Of a DNA stretch of 64,000 nucleotides, positions 20,682-29,216 are shown in pieces. The stretch is from Gemmatimonadaceae bacterium (GTDB lineage: Bacteria; Gemmatimonadota; Gemmatimonadetes; Gemmatimonadales; Gemmatimonadaceae): contig JAIBBJ010000126.1 of assembly GCA_019694735.1 (NCBI GenBank), positions 1 through 64,000 of the forward strand. Direction: 5' to 3'. Below the pieces are notes generated by a model. It was not told the DNA's origin. It saw only the letters and a list, made by a program, of their open reading frames with translations, and searched no databases. Position 1 is the first letter of the stretch, and the number at the start of each line of letters is the position of its first letter. A program made the position numbers and the translations under genes.

Positions 20682-21260
20682 ATGGCGGCGGAGCGCGCAA
20701 GGGGTGGGCGGCCGGCGAACGGCCGGACGGAGTCGCCGGCACGTGCGCACGGCACGCTCGCCGAACCGCTGCACCGGGTGGTGCTGCACCTGTTGCGCAC
20801 CCTCAGGCGCGAGGACGACGAGAGCGGCCTGTCCCCCGCCCGCCTCTCCGCCCTCTCCGTGCTCGTCTTCGGCGGCCCCACCACGCTCGGCCGGCTCGCG
20901 CAGACCGAGGGCGTGAGCGCGCCCACGATGTCGCGGCTCGTGGCGGAGCTCGAACGCGAGGGCTGGGTCCGGGGCGCGCCCGATCCGGCCGATGCGCGAC
21001 GCCGGCGGCTCGAGGCCAGTGCGGCCGCCCGACGGCTCCTCCTCGCCGGACGCGACCGACGCCTCGGTGCGCTCGACGCGGCACTCCGACGACTCGGCGC
21101 GACCGATCGCAGCCGCATCGCGCGCGCGCTGCCGGCACTGCAGCATCTGCTGGCCGCGCTCGACGACCCACATGCGGACGGGCCCAAGGCGGTGGCGAGG
21201 GCGGTGCCCAGGGTCGCGACCGCCCGTCCGCGGACCCGCGCGAGACGCCGCTTCGACTGA
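20682..21260 (+). CDS. MarR-family transcriptional regulator
   Basis: The protein of 192 residues has a winged helix-turn-helix core: SPARLSALSVLVFGGPTTLGRLAQTEGVSAPTMSRLVAELEREGWVRG is the recognition region, followed by the wing DPADARRRRLEAS. An Arg/Ala-rich N-terminal leader (25 residues) and a basic C-terminal tail are unusual extras. It is divergent from the VOC gene with a palindrome in the shared 69-bp gap. Its stop codon abuts the stop of the convergent phosphotransferase gene exactly (TGATCA at 21258-21263). Confidence 0.85.
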   Translation: MAAERARGGRPANGRTESPARAHGTLAEPLHRVVLHLLRTLRREDDESGLSPARLSALSVLVFGGPTTLGRLAQTEGVSAPTMSRLVAELEREGWVRGAPDPADARRRRLEASAAARRLLLAGRDRRLGALDAALRRLGATDRSRIARALPALQHLLAALDDPHADGPKAVARAVPRVATARPRTRARRRFD

Positions 21261-22304
21261 TCAGCCCGCGGCGGCCCGCCCGCCGAGCGCGGCCAGCAGG
21301 TGGACCGCCTCGCCGAGCCGCCCGAAGCGCTCATCCGTCGTGAGCCCCTTCCGATGGCGCGCGAAGAGCTGCTGCGCGATCACCGCGACCTTGAACAGCC
21401 CGAACGCGTGATACCACGCAGCGGGGCGCATCGCCCGCCCGCTGCGCTCGAGATAGCGCGCCCAGAGCTCGGCGCGCGTGAGGTTCCCCGGCAGCGCGGT
21501 GACCCCCAGGCCGAGCGCCTTGAACGTCGGGGGGTCGCCCGCCTCCACCCAGTAGGCGAGCGCCGTGCCCACGTCGAGCAGCGGATCGCCGAGCGTCGCC
21601 ATCTCCCAGTCGAGGACGGCGATGATGCGCGCGGGGTCGGTCGGATCGAGTACGAGATTGTCGTACTTGTAGTCGTTATGCACGAGGCACGCGCCGCTCT
21701 CACCCGGCTGCCGCTCGGCGAGCCACGCGGCGAGCTGCTCCATCGCCGGCACGGCATCGTCGCGGCTCCGATGCCACCGTTCGGTCCACCCCTCCACCTG
21801 CCGCCCGACGTACCCCAGCGGTCGCCCGAGGCCGCCGATCACGGGGTCGGCCGGCGTGGCGCCATGGATCGCGACGAGGGTGTCCACGAAGCTCGCGCCG
21901 AGGCGCGCGAAGGTGTCCGCCGTGCAGGCGGACGGCGCCGTGGCGCCACGCAGGATGAGCCCGCGCATCCGCTCCATCACGTAGAACGGCGCGCCGATCA
22001 CGGTCGCGTCGTCGCAGACGGCGAGCGCCTTCGGCGCGGGGATGCCGCGCAGCTCGAGGACCGACAGGATCCCCGCCTCGCGCGGCATGTCATGCGCCTT
22101 CCCGGCCGCGACGCCGTGCGGCGGGCGGCGCAGCACCGCCTCGCCGTGCGCGCACGTGAGCAGGTAGGTGAGGTTCGAGAACCCACCGGGGAACTGCGAC
22201 ACCTCGCGGACCGGGCCGAGGTGCGGCACGTGTGTGGCGAGCCACGCGTCGAGCGGCTCGCGCGGCAGCTCATCGCCGGCACGCACGGCGCGTGGCTCGC
22301 TCAT
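21261..22304 (-). CDS. Phosphotransferase (APH/ACAD10-like kinase domain)
   Basis: The 347-residue aminoglycoside-phosphotransferase-fold protein has the N-lobe FPGGFSNLTYLLTC, the catalytic loop CLVHNDYKYDNLVLD (HxDxxxxN), and the DFG-equivalent VLDWEMATLGDPLLDVG. Proteins of this group occur with, or fused to, acyl-CoA dehydrogenases (human ACAD10/11), where they are thought to phosphorylate 4-hydroxyacyl-CoA in 4-hydroxy-acid breakdown. The overlap with the acyl-CoA dehydrogenase gene upstream (ATGA) supports that reading here. Confidence 0.88.
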   Translation of the reverse strand: MSEPRAVRAGDELPREPLDAWLATHVPHLGPVREVSQFPGGFSNLTYLLTCAHGEAVLRRPPHGVAAGKAHDMPREAGILSVLELRGIPAPKALAVCDDATVIGAPFYVMERMRGLILRGATAPSACTADTFARLGASFVDTLVAIHGATPADPVIGGLGRPLGYVGRQVEGWTERWHRSRDDAVPAMEQLAAWLAERQPGESGACLVHNDYKYDNLVLDPTDPARIIAVLDWEMATLGDPLLDVGTALAYWVEAGDPPTFKALGLGVTALPGNLTRAELWARYLERSGRAMRPAAWYHAFGLFKVAVIAQQLFARHRKGLTTDERFGRLGEAVHLLAALGGRAAAG

Positions 22305-23494
22305 CGGCGGCCCCCCGGGGAGCGGGTCATCCCCGCGCCCTCCAGGATCCGCCGGCCGACCGCCGACTTGTGCACCTCGTCCGGTCCGTCGTAGATGCGC
22401 GCACCGCGCTCGTGGCGGTACCAGTAGGCGAGCGGCGTATCGTCGGTCATCCCGAGCGCCCCGTGGACCTGGATCGCACGGTCGAGCACCCGCTGGAGCA
22501 CGCCGGCGACATGGAACTTGATCAGCGAGATGCCGTCGCGGGCCGCATGCGCGCCCTCCCGCTCGATGCGGTGGGCGACGTCGAGCACGAGCAGCCGCGC
22601 TGCATCCATCTCCGCGCGAGATTCGGCGATCCAGTGTTGCACCACCTGCTGCCGCCCGAGTGGCTCGCCCGGCGCGAGCTCGCGCGTCACCGCGCGCTGG
22701 ACCATGAGCCGGAAGGCACGCTCGGCGATGCCGAGCCACCGCATGCAGTGATGGATCCGTCCCGGGCCCAAGCGCTCCTGGGCGAGGGCGAAGCCGGCCC
22801 CCTCGGGCCCGATGCGGTTCGCTTGCGGCACGCGGACGGCGTCGAACCGCAGCTCGGCATGGCTCGCGTAGTCGCTGCCGCCTTCGCCCATGACCGGGAT
22901 GTTCCGCACGAAGGTGATGCCCGGCGCCCCCATCGGCACGATGATCTGGCTCGCGCGTTGGTGCGGCGGGGCGGCGGGATCCGTCACCGCCATCACGATC
23001 GTGAAGGCGGCGCCGTCGGCCGACGAGGTGAACCACTTATGGCCGGTGATGACGTAGTCCGACCCGTCCGGCACGGCGCGGGTGTCCATCCACACGGGGT
23101 TGGATCCCGCGTACTCGGGCTCGGTCATCGCGAAGCAGCTGCGGATCTCGCCGCGCGCGAGCGGGGCGAGCCACTGCGCGCGCTGCGCGTCGCTCCCGTG
23201 CGCGAGCAGCAGCTCCTGGTTCCCGATGTCGGGCGCGTTGCAGCCGAAGAGGTAGTGGCCGATCGGGCTTTCGCCGAGCACGGCGCTCACCTCGCCGAAG
23301 GCGGGGAGCGCCAGCCCCATCCCACCGAGCGCCGCCGGAAGGTGCGGTGCCCAGAGCCCGCGGCGCTTCACCTCGGCGCGCACGGCGGCCAGGCGCGGCA
23401 CGAGTGCGGCGAACGGGCGCGCGAGGAACTCGCGCTCGAGCGGGAACGCGTACTCCTCGAGCACCGCGCGGACCGGGCCGACGGGGGCGCTCAT
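22301..23494 (-). CDS. Acyl-CoA dehydrogenase
   Basis: The 397-residue ACAD has CFAMTEPEYAGSNPVWM (FAD/substrate contact), YVITGHKWFTSSADGA, the middle beta domain and the C-terminal helical domain with QVHGALGMTDDTPLAYWYRHERGARIYDGPDEVHKSAVGR. The general base appears to be supplied by the GARIYDGPDEVH region; in ACAD11-like enzymes the Asp at this place is normal. ATG 23494 overlaps the upstream SDR stop (ATGA). With the downstream kinase-like gene it resembles a split version of ACAD10/11. Confidence 0.9.
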   Translation of the reverse strand: MSAPVGPVRAVLEEYAFPLEREFLARPFAALVPRLAAVRAEVKRRGLWAPHLPAALGGMGLALPAFGEVSAVLGESPIGHYLFGCNAPDIGNQELLLAHGSDAQRAQWLAPLARGEIRSCFAMTEPEYAGSNPVWMDTRAVPDGSDYVITGHKWFTSSADGAAFTIVMAVTDPAAPPHQRASQIIVPMGAPGITFVRNIPVMGEGGSDYASHAELRFDAVRVPQANRIGPEGAGFALAQERLGPGRIHHCMRWLGIAERAFRLMVQRAVTRELAPGEPLGRQQVVQHWIAESRAEMDAARLLVLDVAHRIEREGAHAARDGISLIKFHVAGVLQRVLDRAIQVHGALGMTDDTPLAYWYRHERGARIYDGPDEVHKSAVGRRILEGAGMTRSPGGRR

Positions 23495-24363
23495 GCGCCG
23501 CGGTCCTGCTGCGTGGCGCCGCGGGCGGACGCCTCGAGCGCCGCCCACTGGGCCGGCGTGAGCTGGCCCATCCACGAGAACTGGCCCCCGCCCTTCAGCT
23601 TCTCCCCGCCGTCGATGGTGATGCAGTCGCCGTTGATGTACTCGGAGATGTCGGCCATCAGGAACGCGGCGAGGTCAGCGAGCTCCTCGAGCCGGCCCGG
23701 GCGCTGCAAGGGGATGCGACCGAGCGCCGACTCGAGGATCGTGGCGTCCGGGAGCAGGCGGTCCCACGCGCCCTTGGTCGGGAACGGACCGGGGGCGATC
23801 GCGTTGCAGGTGATGCCGCGCGGACCCCACTCGACCGCGAGCGACCGCGTCATCGCCAGCACGCCGGCCTTCGCCGCCGCCGACGGCACCACGTAGGCCG
23901 AGCCGCCCTCGGCGTAGCTCGTCACGATGCTCAGCACGCGGCCCTTGCGCCCGGCCTCGAGCCAGCGCTTGCCCAGCTCGAGCGTGCAGTAGAACGAACC
24001 GTGGAGCACGATGCCCAGCACCGCGTCGACCGCGCGGTGCGAGAGGCGCTCGGTCGGCGCGGCGATGTTGCCGGCCGCGTTGTTGACGAGCCCGTCGAGT
24101 CCGCCGCAGCGCTCCCAGGCCGCGGCGATGGTGCGCGCCACCGCCTCGGGGTCGCGTACATCGCACGCGAGCGGCACCACGGTGCCACCGTGCGCGGCCA
24201 TCATCTCGTCGGCGGCACCCTGCAGCAGCGCCTCGCGGCGCGAGCTGATCACGACCGTCGCGCCGAGCTGGAGGAAGCGCTCACCCATCGCCCGGCCGAG
24301 TCCGGTGCCGCCACCGGTGACGAGGATCGCCTTGCCCTGCAGGAGGTCGGGTCGGAAGGTCAC
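23491..24363 (-). CDS. SDR oxidoreductase, 2,4-dienoyl-CoA reductase-like
   Basis: The 290-residue short-chain dehydrogenase has the cofactor site ILVTGGGTGLGRAMGERF and NNAAGNIAAPTERLS. At the usual YxxxK position the sequence reads SAAAK (VVPSAAAKAGVLAMTRSLAVEWGPRG): Ser replaces Tyr but Lys is kept. This is the pattern of 2,4-dienoyl-CoA reductases, which use a Tyr elsewhere. It would help degrade unsaturated fatty acids, matching the dehydrogenase and kinase genes that follow. GTG 24363 overlaps the peptidase stop as GTGA. Confidence 0.85.
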   Translation of the reverse strand: MTFRPDLLQGKAILVTGGGTGLGRAMGERFLQLGATVVISSRREALLQGAADEMMAAHGGTVVPLACDVRDPEAVARTIAAAWERCGGLDGLVNNAAGNIAAPTERLSHRAVDAVLGIVLHGSFYCTLELGKRWLEAGRKGRVLSIVTSYAEGGSAYVVPSAAAKAGVLAMTRSLAVEWGPRGITCNAIAPGPFPTKGAWDRLLPDATILESALGRIPLQRPGRLEELADLAAFLMADISEYINGDCITIDGGEKLKGGGQFSWMGQLTPAQWAALEASARGATQQDRGA

Positions 24364-26750
24364 TTGAGGAGCACCTCGTCCCAGAGCCGCATCATCCGCC
24401 GTTGCGAATCGAGCCGCGCCCAGCGCGACTGCCAGCCGTGCGCGTCGATGGGATACGTGACGAACTCGAAGTCCTTGCCGAGCTCCATGAGCCGCTGCAC
24501 GAGGCGCACCGCGTCCTGGTACTGCACGTTGTTGTCCACGAGGCCGTGCTGCAGCTGCAGCCGGTCGCGGAGCCCCTCGGCGTGGTAGATCGGTGAGCTC
24601 ACGCGGTACGCCGTCGTGTCGTCCACCGGCCCGCCGTTGAGGATGCGCGCCGTGTAGCCGTGGTTGTAGTGCGCCCAGTCCGTCACCGAGCACTGCGCCA
24701 CGCCGCCCTGGAAGACGCCCGGGTGCTTGAAGAGGGCCATCAGCGTGAAGAAGCCGCCGTACGAGCAGCCGAAGAGCCCGATCTTGCCGGGGTTCACCCC
24801 ATAGCGCTGCTGGAGCACCGGGATCGCGGCGAGGGCCGACTGGACATCGCGGTCGCCCATCGCCCGGTAGATGTCGGTCCGCATGTCCCGCCCGTAGCCC
24901 GAACTGCCGCGATAGTCGAGCACGAGGTAGGTGACGCCGCGCGCCGCGAGGTACTGGGCGGTCAGGGCACCGCCATGGGCGCTCGAGCCGGCGAAGGACT
25001 TGTGCACGCCCTGCGCATAGCCGGCACCGTGGATCTCGAGCACCGCCGGCCGGGTCGCCACCGTCGTCAGCGGCCGGTAGACCCTCGCGTACACGGGCTT
25101 CCCGCGATCGTCGGGGAACGAGATGAACTCGCTCTCCGGCCATGCGATCCGGTAGAAGGCATCGGTACCCGAGCGGGTCACACGCACCGCGGGCGCTCCG
25201 GCGCGCATCGGCTGCAGGTACAGATCGGTCAGCTCCCTCGGGTTCGACCAGCGGAACGCCAGGACCTGCCCGTCGGGGGACGGCGTCGGCTGGAGCTCGC
25301 CCTCGCCGACGCCATCGAGGCGCGTCAGCATGCCGCCGCGGAGCGGGAGCTCGTAGAGATGCTGCTCGTTCGGATGCTCCACGCCCGCACCGATCCACCA
25401 CTTCGTGCCGTCGGCGGAGCGCCGGATGCTGCGGATCTCCCAGTCCCCGCTCGTGAGCGCCTGCGACGTGCCGTCCATCGCCACGAGGTAGAGGTGCGCC
25501 CACCCGGTCTGCTCGCTCGTGATCGCGAGCGTCTCGCCATCGGGGAGGAACTCCATCCACGAGTCCCCGAGCCAGCCCTGGGCCTGGCCGGCGCCGCCGA
25601 ACCACGCGTCATCGTGGATGTGGTGCAGCACGCGCTCGTGCTTCCCGGTGGCCGGGTCGACGAGCACGACCCAGCGATCCTTGTGGTCGAGCGACTGGAA
25701 CTCCACGACGAATCGCGTCCCCTGGTCGTTCCAGCGCGCCTGCACCGCCGTCACGCGCTTGCCGCCGAACCGGCCGGTGTCGGCCTCGACGGCGATCGCC
25801 CTGACGGAGTCGGGGGTCGCCATCGGGTCCGCCGGGACGATCATCGCGCGCCGCACCGCGACCGGGGACCCGACCTTGGGCCGCGCGGTCCGCGTGACCA
25901 CGACGCCCGAGTCGTTGACGTAGTCGCTGAACGTCACCTGGGTCGTCTGCACCCGCGGCGTGAGCACGAAGGTCGCATAGCGACCGTTCGCGGGCAGCTC
26001 GAGTGACGAGATCGTCTCGCCCTCGTGGTACGGGATCGTGATCGGCGCCGGCGCGCGCTCGGTGAGCGAGCGGCGGTACGCGCTGTCACGGTCGGCCTTG
26101 GCCTTCCTCGCGAATTCGAAGATCTCGAGCTGCTCTCGGACGAGTTCGCTGCGGAGCCGGTCGGCGCGGACGCTGTCGCGCTGCTGGTACGCGCGGGTGA
26201 GCTGCCGCGTCGCGCCGGTCTCGGGGTCCACCTCCCACAGGTCGTTCTGCGCGATCCAGCGGACCGCCTTCTCGTCCGGGGTCCAGAAGGGGGCGATGCC
26301 GTCGGGGCGCGCGACGAGGAGGCGCGTGCCGGGGACGCCGCGCTTCCAGTAGCGGAGCTCCCCGCGGTGCGACCAGACCGCGCGACGGGCATCGCGCGTG
26401 TGCTGCACGGCGGTCGGGATCGCGAGCGCGGCGCGACGGTCGACCGCCTCGACGCGGCGGCCATCCCGCGAGACGCGCCACCACGGATCGTCCGGCTGCG
26501 TGCCGACCAGGACCGGCCTCGGATCGAGCGCGAACTGGAAGTAGGCCCACTGCCCCTCCACGTCCCATCGTGGCGCCGTGACGCCGCCGCCGAGCCAGCG
26601 GGCGTTCACCGTGGAGTCGAGCGGGACGCGGTAGCCTGGGTCGCGCGCTCCGGCATCGAGGGCGGATTGGCGGAGCGGGAGCGTCGGGGCCTGCGCGGAG
26701 AGCGCGCGGGCGAGGCCGACGACGGCGGGGAGCAGGAGGCGGAGGCGCAT
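24360..26750 (-). CDS. Secreted S9-family prolyl oligopeptidase (DPP-IV-like)
   Basis: The 796-residue protein has a signal peptide (LLLPAVVGLARALSAQA), an N-terminal beta-propeller region (about 60-540) and a C-terminal alpha/beta hydrolase. Nucleophile Ser is in GLFGCSYGGFFTL (about residue 661), the Asp in GLVDNNVQY (about 739) and the His in IDAHGWQSRW (about 767). It likely removes dipeptides from peptides in the periplasm. It overlaps the SDR gene by 4 bases although functions differ. The 173-base gap to the YceI gene holds two inverted repeats described separately. Confidence 0.9.
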   Translation of the reverse strand: MRLRLLLPAVVGLARALSAQAPTLPLRQSALDAGARDPGYRVPLDSTVNARWLGGGVTAPRWDVEGQWAYFQFALDPRPVLVGTQPDDPWWRVSRDGRRVEAVDRRAALAIPTAVQHTRDARRAVWSHRGELRYWKRGVPGTRLLVARPDGIAPFWTPDEKAVRWIAQNDLWEVDPETGATRQLTRAYQQRDSVRADRLRSELVREQLEIFEFARKAKADRDSAYRRSLTERAPAPITIPYHEGETISSLELPANGRYATFVLTPRVQTTQVTFSDYVNDSGVVVTRTARPKVGSPVAVRRAMIVPADPMATPDSVRAIAVEADTGRFGGKRVTAVQARWNDQGTRFVVEFQSLDHKDRWVVLVDPATGKHERVLHHIHDDAWFGGAGQAQGWLGDSWMEFLPDGETLAITSEQTGWAHLYLVAMDGTSQALTSGDWEIRSIRRSADGTKWWIGAGVEHPNEQHLYELPLRGGMLTRLDGVGEGELQPTPSPDGQVLAFRWSNPRELTDLYLQPMRAGAPAVRVTRSGTDAFYRIAWPESEFISFPDDRGKPVYARVYRPLTTVATRPAVLEIHGAGYAQGVHKSFAGSSAHGGALTAQYLAARGVTYLVLDYRGSSGYGRDMRTDIYRAMGDRDVQSALAAIPVLQQRYGVNPGKIGLFGCSYGGFFTLMALFKHPGVFQGGVAQCSVTDWAHYNHGYTARILNGGPVDDTTAYRVSSPIYHAEGLRDRLQLQHGLVDNNVQYQDAVRLVQRLMELGKDFEFVTYPIDAHGWQSRWARLDSQRRMMRLWDEVLLK

Positions 26751-26847
26751 GCGGGCTCGGGGGTGGACGCGCGGCGCGGGGCGCGGGGAGTCGTCGGGAA
26801 GCTACCGGTCGCGGCGCACTCGGCAACGGCGCGCCGCTCGAACGGAC

Positions 26848-26880
26848 GCGGGGGAGCGGCGCGCGGCGCCGCTCCCCCGC
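26848..26880 (-). terminator. 15-bp GC-rich hairpin after YceI gene
   Basis: GCGGGGGAGCGGCGC (26848-26862) pairs fully with 26866-26880 around a 3-base loop. It lies between the YceI stop and the S9 peptidase start on the same strand, so it should separate the two transcripts. No T tract follows. Confidence 0.65.
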
Positions 26881-26886
26881 TGCCCG

Positions 26887-26902
26887 GCCGTCAGCTGACG
26901 GC
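26887..26902. repeat. Perfect 16-bp palindrome
   Basis: GCCGTCAGCTGACGGC reads identically on both strands, 21 bases beyond the YceI stop and next to the 26848-26880 hairpin. It may be part of a compound terminator or a protein-binding site for the peptidase promoter. Confidence 0.5.
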
Positions 26903-26923
26903 GGGGCGCCCCGATCGGGCCGT

Positions 26924-27457
26924 TCAGGCCGGGACGGGCGCCGCCTTCACCGCCTCGACCTCGACGTGCAGCTTCACCTCGTCCGAGACCATCACGCCGC
27001 CGAACTCGAGCGCCATGTTCCACGTGAGGCCGAACTGCTCGCGCGAGATCTTGCCGGTCGCGACGAGCGACGTGCGCTCGTTGCCCCACGGATCCTTCAC
27101 GATCGGGCCGAGCTCGCCCTTGAGCGTGACCGACTTGGTGACGCCGCGGATCGTGAGATCACCGACGATGGTGACGTCCTCGCGCGTGCCCGAGATGCGC
27201 GTCGACTTGAACGTCAGCGTGGGATGGTTCGCCACATCGAAGAAGTCCGGCGACTTGAGATGGCCGTCGCGCTGCTCGTTGTTCGTCGAGATGCTCGCCG
27301 CATCGATCTGCATCGCGAGCGAGACCGGGAAGCCGTCCTCGTTGGTCGCGCCGGTGCCGTTGAAGAGGTTGAACGCGCCTCGCACGGTCGAGATGGCCAT
27401 GTGCTTGACGGAGAAGTCCACGTTCGCGTGGGTGGTGTCGATGTTCCAGGTGGTCAT
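26924..27457 (-). CDS. YceI-family lipocalin-like protein
   Basis: This 177-residue YceI protein opens TTWNIDTTHANVDFSVKHMAIS (hallmark N-terminus) and continues with AFNLFNGTGATNEDG, SPDFFDVANHPTLTFKS and VKDPWGNERTSLVATGKISREQFGLTW. YceI proteins bind isoprenoids or other amphiphiles in a barrel. No signal peptide is present, so it should be cytosolic. ATG at 27457 was chosen because the YceI domain starts there. It is 68 bp downstream of the dioxygenase stop on the same strand, so it may share the MarR-controlled transcript. Confidence 0.9.
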   Translation of the reverse strand: MTTWNIDTTHANVDFSVKHMAISTVRGAFNLFNGTGATNEDGFPVSLAMQIDAASISTNNEQRDGHLKSPDFFDVANHPTLTFKSTRISGTREDVTIVGDLTIRGVTKSVTLKGELGPIVKDPWGNERTSLVATGKISREQFGLTWNMALEFGGVMVSDEVKLHVEVEAVKAAPVPA

Positions 27458-27525
27458 GATGCGGGTCCTCGGTGGTGGTGGGGAGTGCGGTGATGTGGCA
27501 TGGGGTCGGTCGTCGTCCTGCAGGG

Positions 27526-28596
27526 TCAGTCCAGCGGGCCCAGGTCGCCCTCGATCGCCGCCCGGTGCGGCTCGAGCCAGGCCGGGAGCTTGAGCGCGCG
27601 GCCCAGCGTCTCGGCCGGCTCGTCCACGGCGAAGCCGGGCCCGTCCGTCGCGATCTCGAGCAGCTGGCCATCGGGTGACTGGAAGTAGATGGACCGGAAG
27701 TAGTGCCGGTCCATCACCGGGCTCACCTCGAGCCCCATCGCACGCAGGTGGTCCTGCCACGCGAGCTGTTCCTCGGCGTCCTTCGCGCGGAACGCCACGT
27801 GGTGCGTCTGGCCGATGCCAGCGCGCGCCTTCGGGTGCCGCGCCGACCACCCGAAGAGCGTCCAGCCGCTCCCGGGGAGCACGCGCGTCCCGTCGTAGTT
27901 CGCCCAGAACCAATGCGGTGTGTCCGGGTCGTCCTGATTGATGGTCCGCTTCACGAGCGTGAGCCCGAGCGCCTGCTGGTAGAAGTCGCTCGCCCGCTCG
28001 ATGTCGTCGGTCATCCCGCTCACGTGGTGCAGCCCCGTGAGCTCCATCTCGGGCGTGATCGCCGCGACCGGCTCCGGATGCGTGGTCGCCGCGATCTCCG
28101 CCTCGTCACGCGTGCCGGGCAGCTGCGACGGCGACGGCGCCATCACGGTCCGCCCGAGCGCTTCGATCGGCTCGTCGATCGCGTAGCCCGGCCCCGCCGT
28201 CGCGATCTCCAGCACCTGCCCGTCGGGGTCGCGGAAGTAGAGCGAGGTGAAGTAGCCCCGCGGCATCGGACCGCTGACGGCCAGCCCGCGGTCCTGGAGT
28301 CGGCGCTTCCACTTCAGCAGCGCCTCGTACGTCGGCACGCTGAACGCGAGATGATGCACGCCGCCCACCCCATACCGGCCGTGCGGCGCCGTCGGCCACT
28401 CGAAGAACGTCACGATCGTCCCCGGCGCGCCCGTCGCGTCCCCGAAGTACAGGTGGTAGCTCGTCGGGTCGTCGAAGTTGACCGTCCGCTTCACCAGCCG
28501 GAGCCCCAGCACCTCGCGGTAGAACGCGAGCGTCCGGCGCGCGTCCGAAGCCACGAGGGTGATGTGATGGAAGCCGAGGGTGCGAAGGCGGGGCAT
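27526..28596 (-). CDS. Ring-cleaving VOC dioxygenase (MhqO/LinE-like)
   Basis: The 356-residue protein has two VOC modules. Module 1 is LGFHHITLVASDARRTLAFYREVLGLRLVKRTVNFDD, with GGVHHLAFSV and DPDGQVLEIAT. Module 2 is LTGLHHVSGMTDDIERASDFYQQALGLTLVKRTINQDD, with GQTHHVAFRA and SPDGQLLEIAT. His pairs and the two Glu are kept as in hydroquinone-specific ring-cleavage dioxygenases. These enzymes open hydroquinone rings and are induced by quinone stress under MarR-type MhqR control, which fits the MarR gene just upstream and the operator at 28618-28631. Confidence 0.88.
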   Translation of the reverse strand: MPRLRTLGFHHITLVASDARRTLAFYREVLGLRLVKRTVNFDDPTSYHLYFGDATGAPGTIVTFFEWPTAPHGRYGVGGVHHLAFSVPTYEALLKWKRRLQDRGLAVSGPMPRGYFTSLYFRDPDGQVLEIATAGPGYAIDEPIEALGRTVMAPSPSQLPGTRDEAEIAATTHPEPVAAITPEMELTGLHHVSGMTDDIERASDFYQQALGLTLVKRTINQDDPDTPHWFWANYDGTRVLPGSGWTLFGWSARHPKARAGIGQTHHVAFRAKDAEEQLAWQDHLRAMGLEVSPVMDRHYFRSIYFQSPDGQLLEIATDGPGFAVDEPAETLGRALKLPAWLEPHRAAIEGDLGPLD

Positions 28597-28617
28597 GTGC
28601 GTCTCAACAGTGAACTT

Positions 28618-28631
28618 CTTACTGCTGAGAT
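28618..28631 (+). promoter_or_regulatory. Candidate MarR operator in front of dioxygenase gene
   Basis: CTTACTGCTGAGAT lies 21 bases before the dioxygenase start. It matches 12 of 14 positions of the element that touches the MarR start (29199-29212 on the other strand). The surrounding bases are AT-rich (ATATTAAGCGATAAG), in contrast to the local background. The likely binder is the MarR protein encoded at 28676-29200. Confidence 0.5.
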
Positions 28632-28675
28632 ATTAAGCGATAAGAAAAGGGCCGTCAAGCCCCCCTCGGCTCATG

Positions 28676-29200
28676 CTACTCGCCCGGCTTGGTGAGTGCG
28701 TCGGCCTCCCGGCCGAGGACCCGCAGCAGGTCGGTCGCCTGCCGCTGGTCCGCCAGGCCCAGCCCGCTCATCGCTCGCCGCACGGCCTCAGCGTGCACGG
28801 GGAAGATCTCGGCGATCAGCGCGCGCCCGGCACCCGTGAGCGCGGCATAACGGGCGCGCCGATCCGACGCGCAGAGCCGGCGCTCGACCAACCCCCGCTT
28901 CTCGAGCTTGTCCACGAGGAAGGTCGTGCCGCCACTCGACACGAGCGTGCGCTTCTGCACGTCGCCGAGGAGGAGCGGACCCTTGTGGTAGAGCGCCTCG
29001 AGCACGCCGAACTCTGCCGGCGTCAGCCCGTGCCGGTCGATGTCCGCGGTCACGTGCGCCTCGATCGCCGCGTTGGCGCGCGACAGCACCACCCACAGCT
29101 TCAGTGCCGTCGCGGTGGGCGCGTCGGTCGGCGGCATCGCGGGTCGATCGGCCTCGCTGAGCGCCGCCGGCTCTGATTGTGTAGTCTGATGGGCTGTCAT
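28676..29200 (-). CDS. MarR-family regulator, MhqR-like by context
   Basis: The 174-residue winged-helix regulator has KLWVVLSRANAAIEAHVTADIDRHGLTPAEFGVLEALYHKGPLLLGDVQKR as dimer helix plus DNA-binding region, then SSGGTTFLVDKLEKRGLVERR and the wing CASDRRARYAALT. One Cys lies at the wing (LCASD) and could be a sensing thiol. Lying directly upstream of a quinone-type ring dioxygenase, it resembles B. subtilis MhqR. ATG 29200 directly abuts the operator-like element, suggesting a leaderless mRNA; an internal ATG at 29137 is the alternative start. Confidence 0.85.
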   Translation of the reverse strand: MTAHQTTQSEPAALSEADRPAMPPTDAPTATALKLWVVLSRANAAIEAHVTADIDRHGLTPAEFGVLEALYHKGPLLLGDVQKRTLVSSGGTTFLVDKLEKRGLVERRLCASDRRARYAALTGAGRALIAEIFPVHAEAVRRAMSGLGLADQRQATDLLRVLGREADALTKPGE

Positions 29201-29212
29201 CTCAGTACTAAG
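29199..29212 (-). promoter_or_regulatory. Candidate MarR autoregulatory operator
   Basis: On the minus strand the element reads CTTAGTACTGAGAT, an imperfect palindrome around AGTACT, and it includes the first bases of the MarR start codon. It matches the element at 28618-28631 in 12 of 14 bases. The decarboxylase stop is only 4 bases away. Confidence 0.5.
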
Positions 29213-29216
29213 TTAA

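Noticed and set aside
21258-21263. TGATCA at the junction of the MarR and phosphotransferase stops as an operator
   Set aside because: It is simply the two stop codons abutting tail to tail; a six-base palindrome is not evidence of a site.
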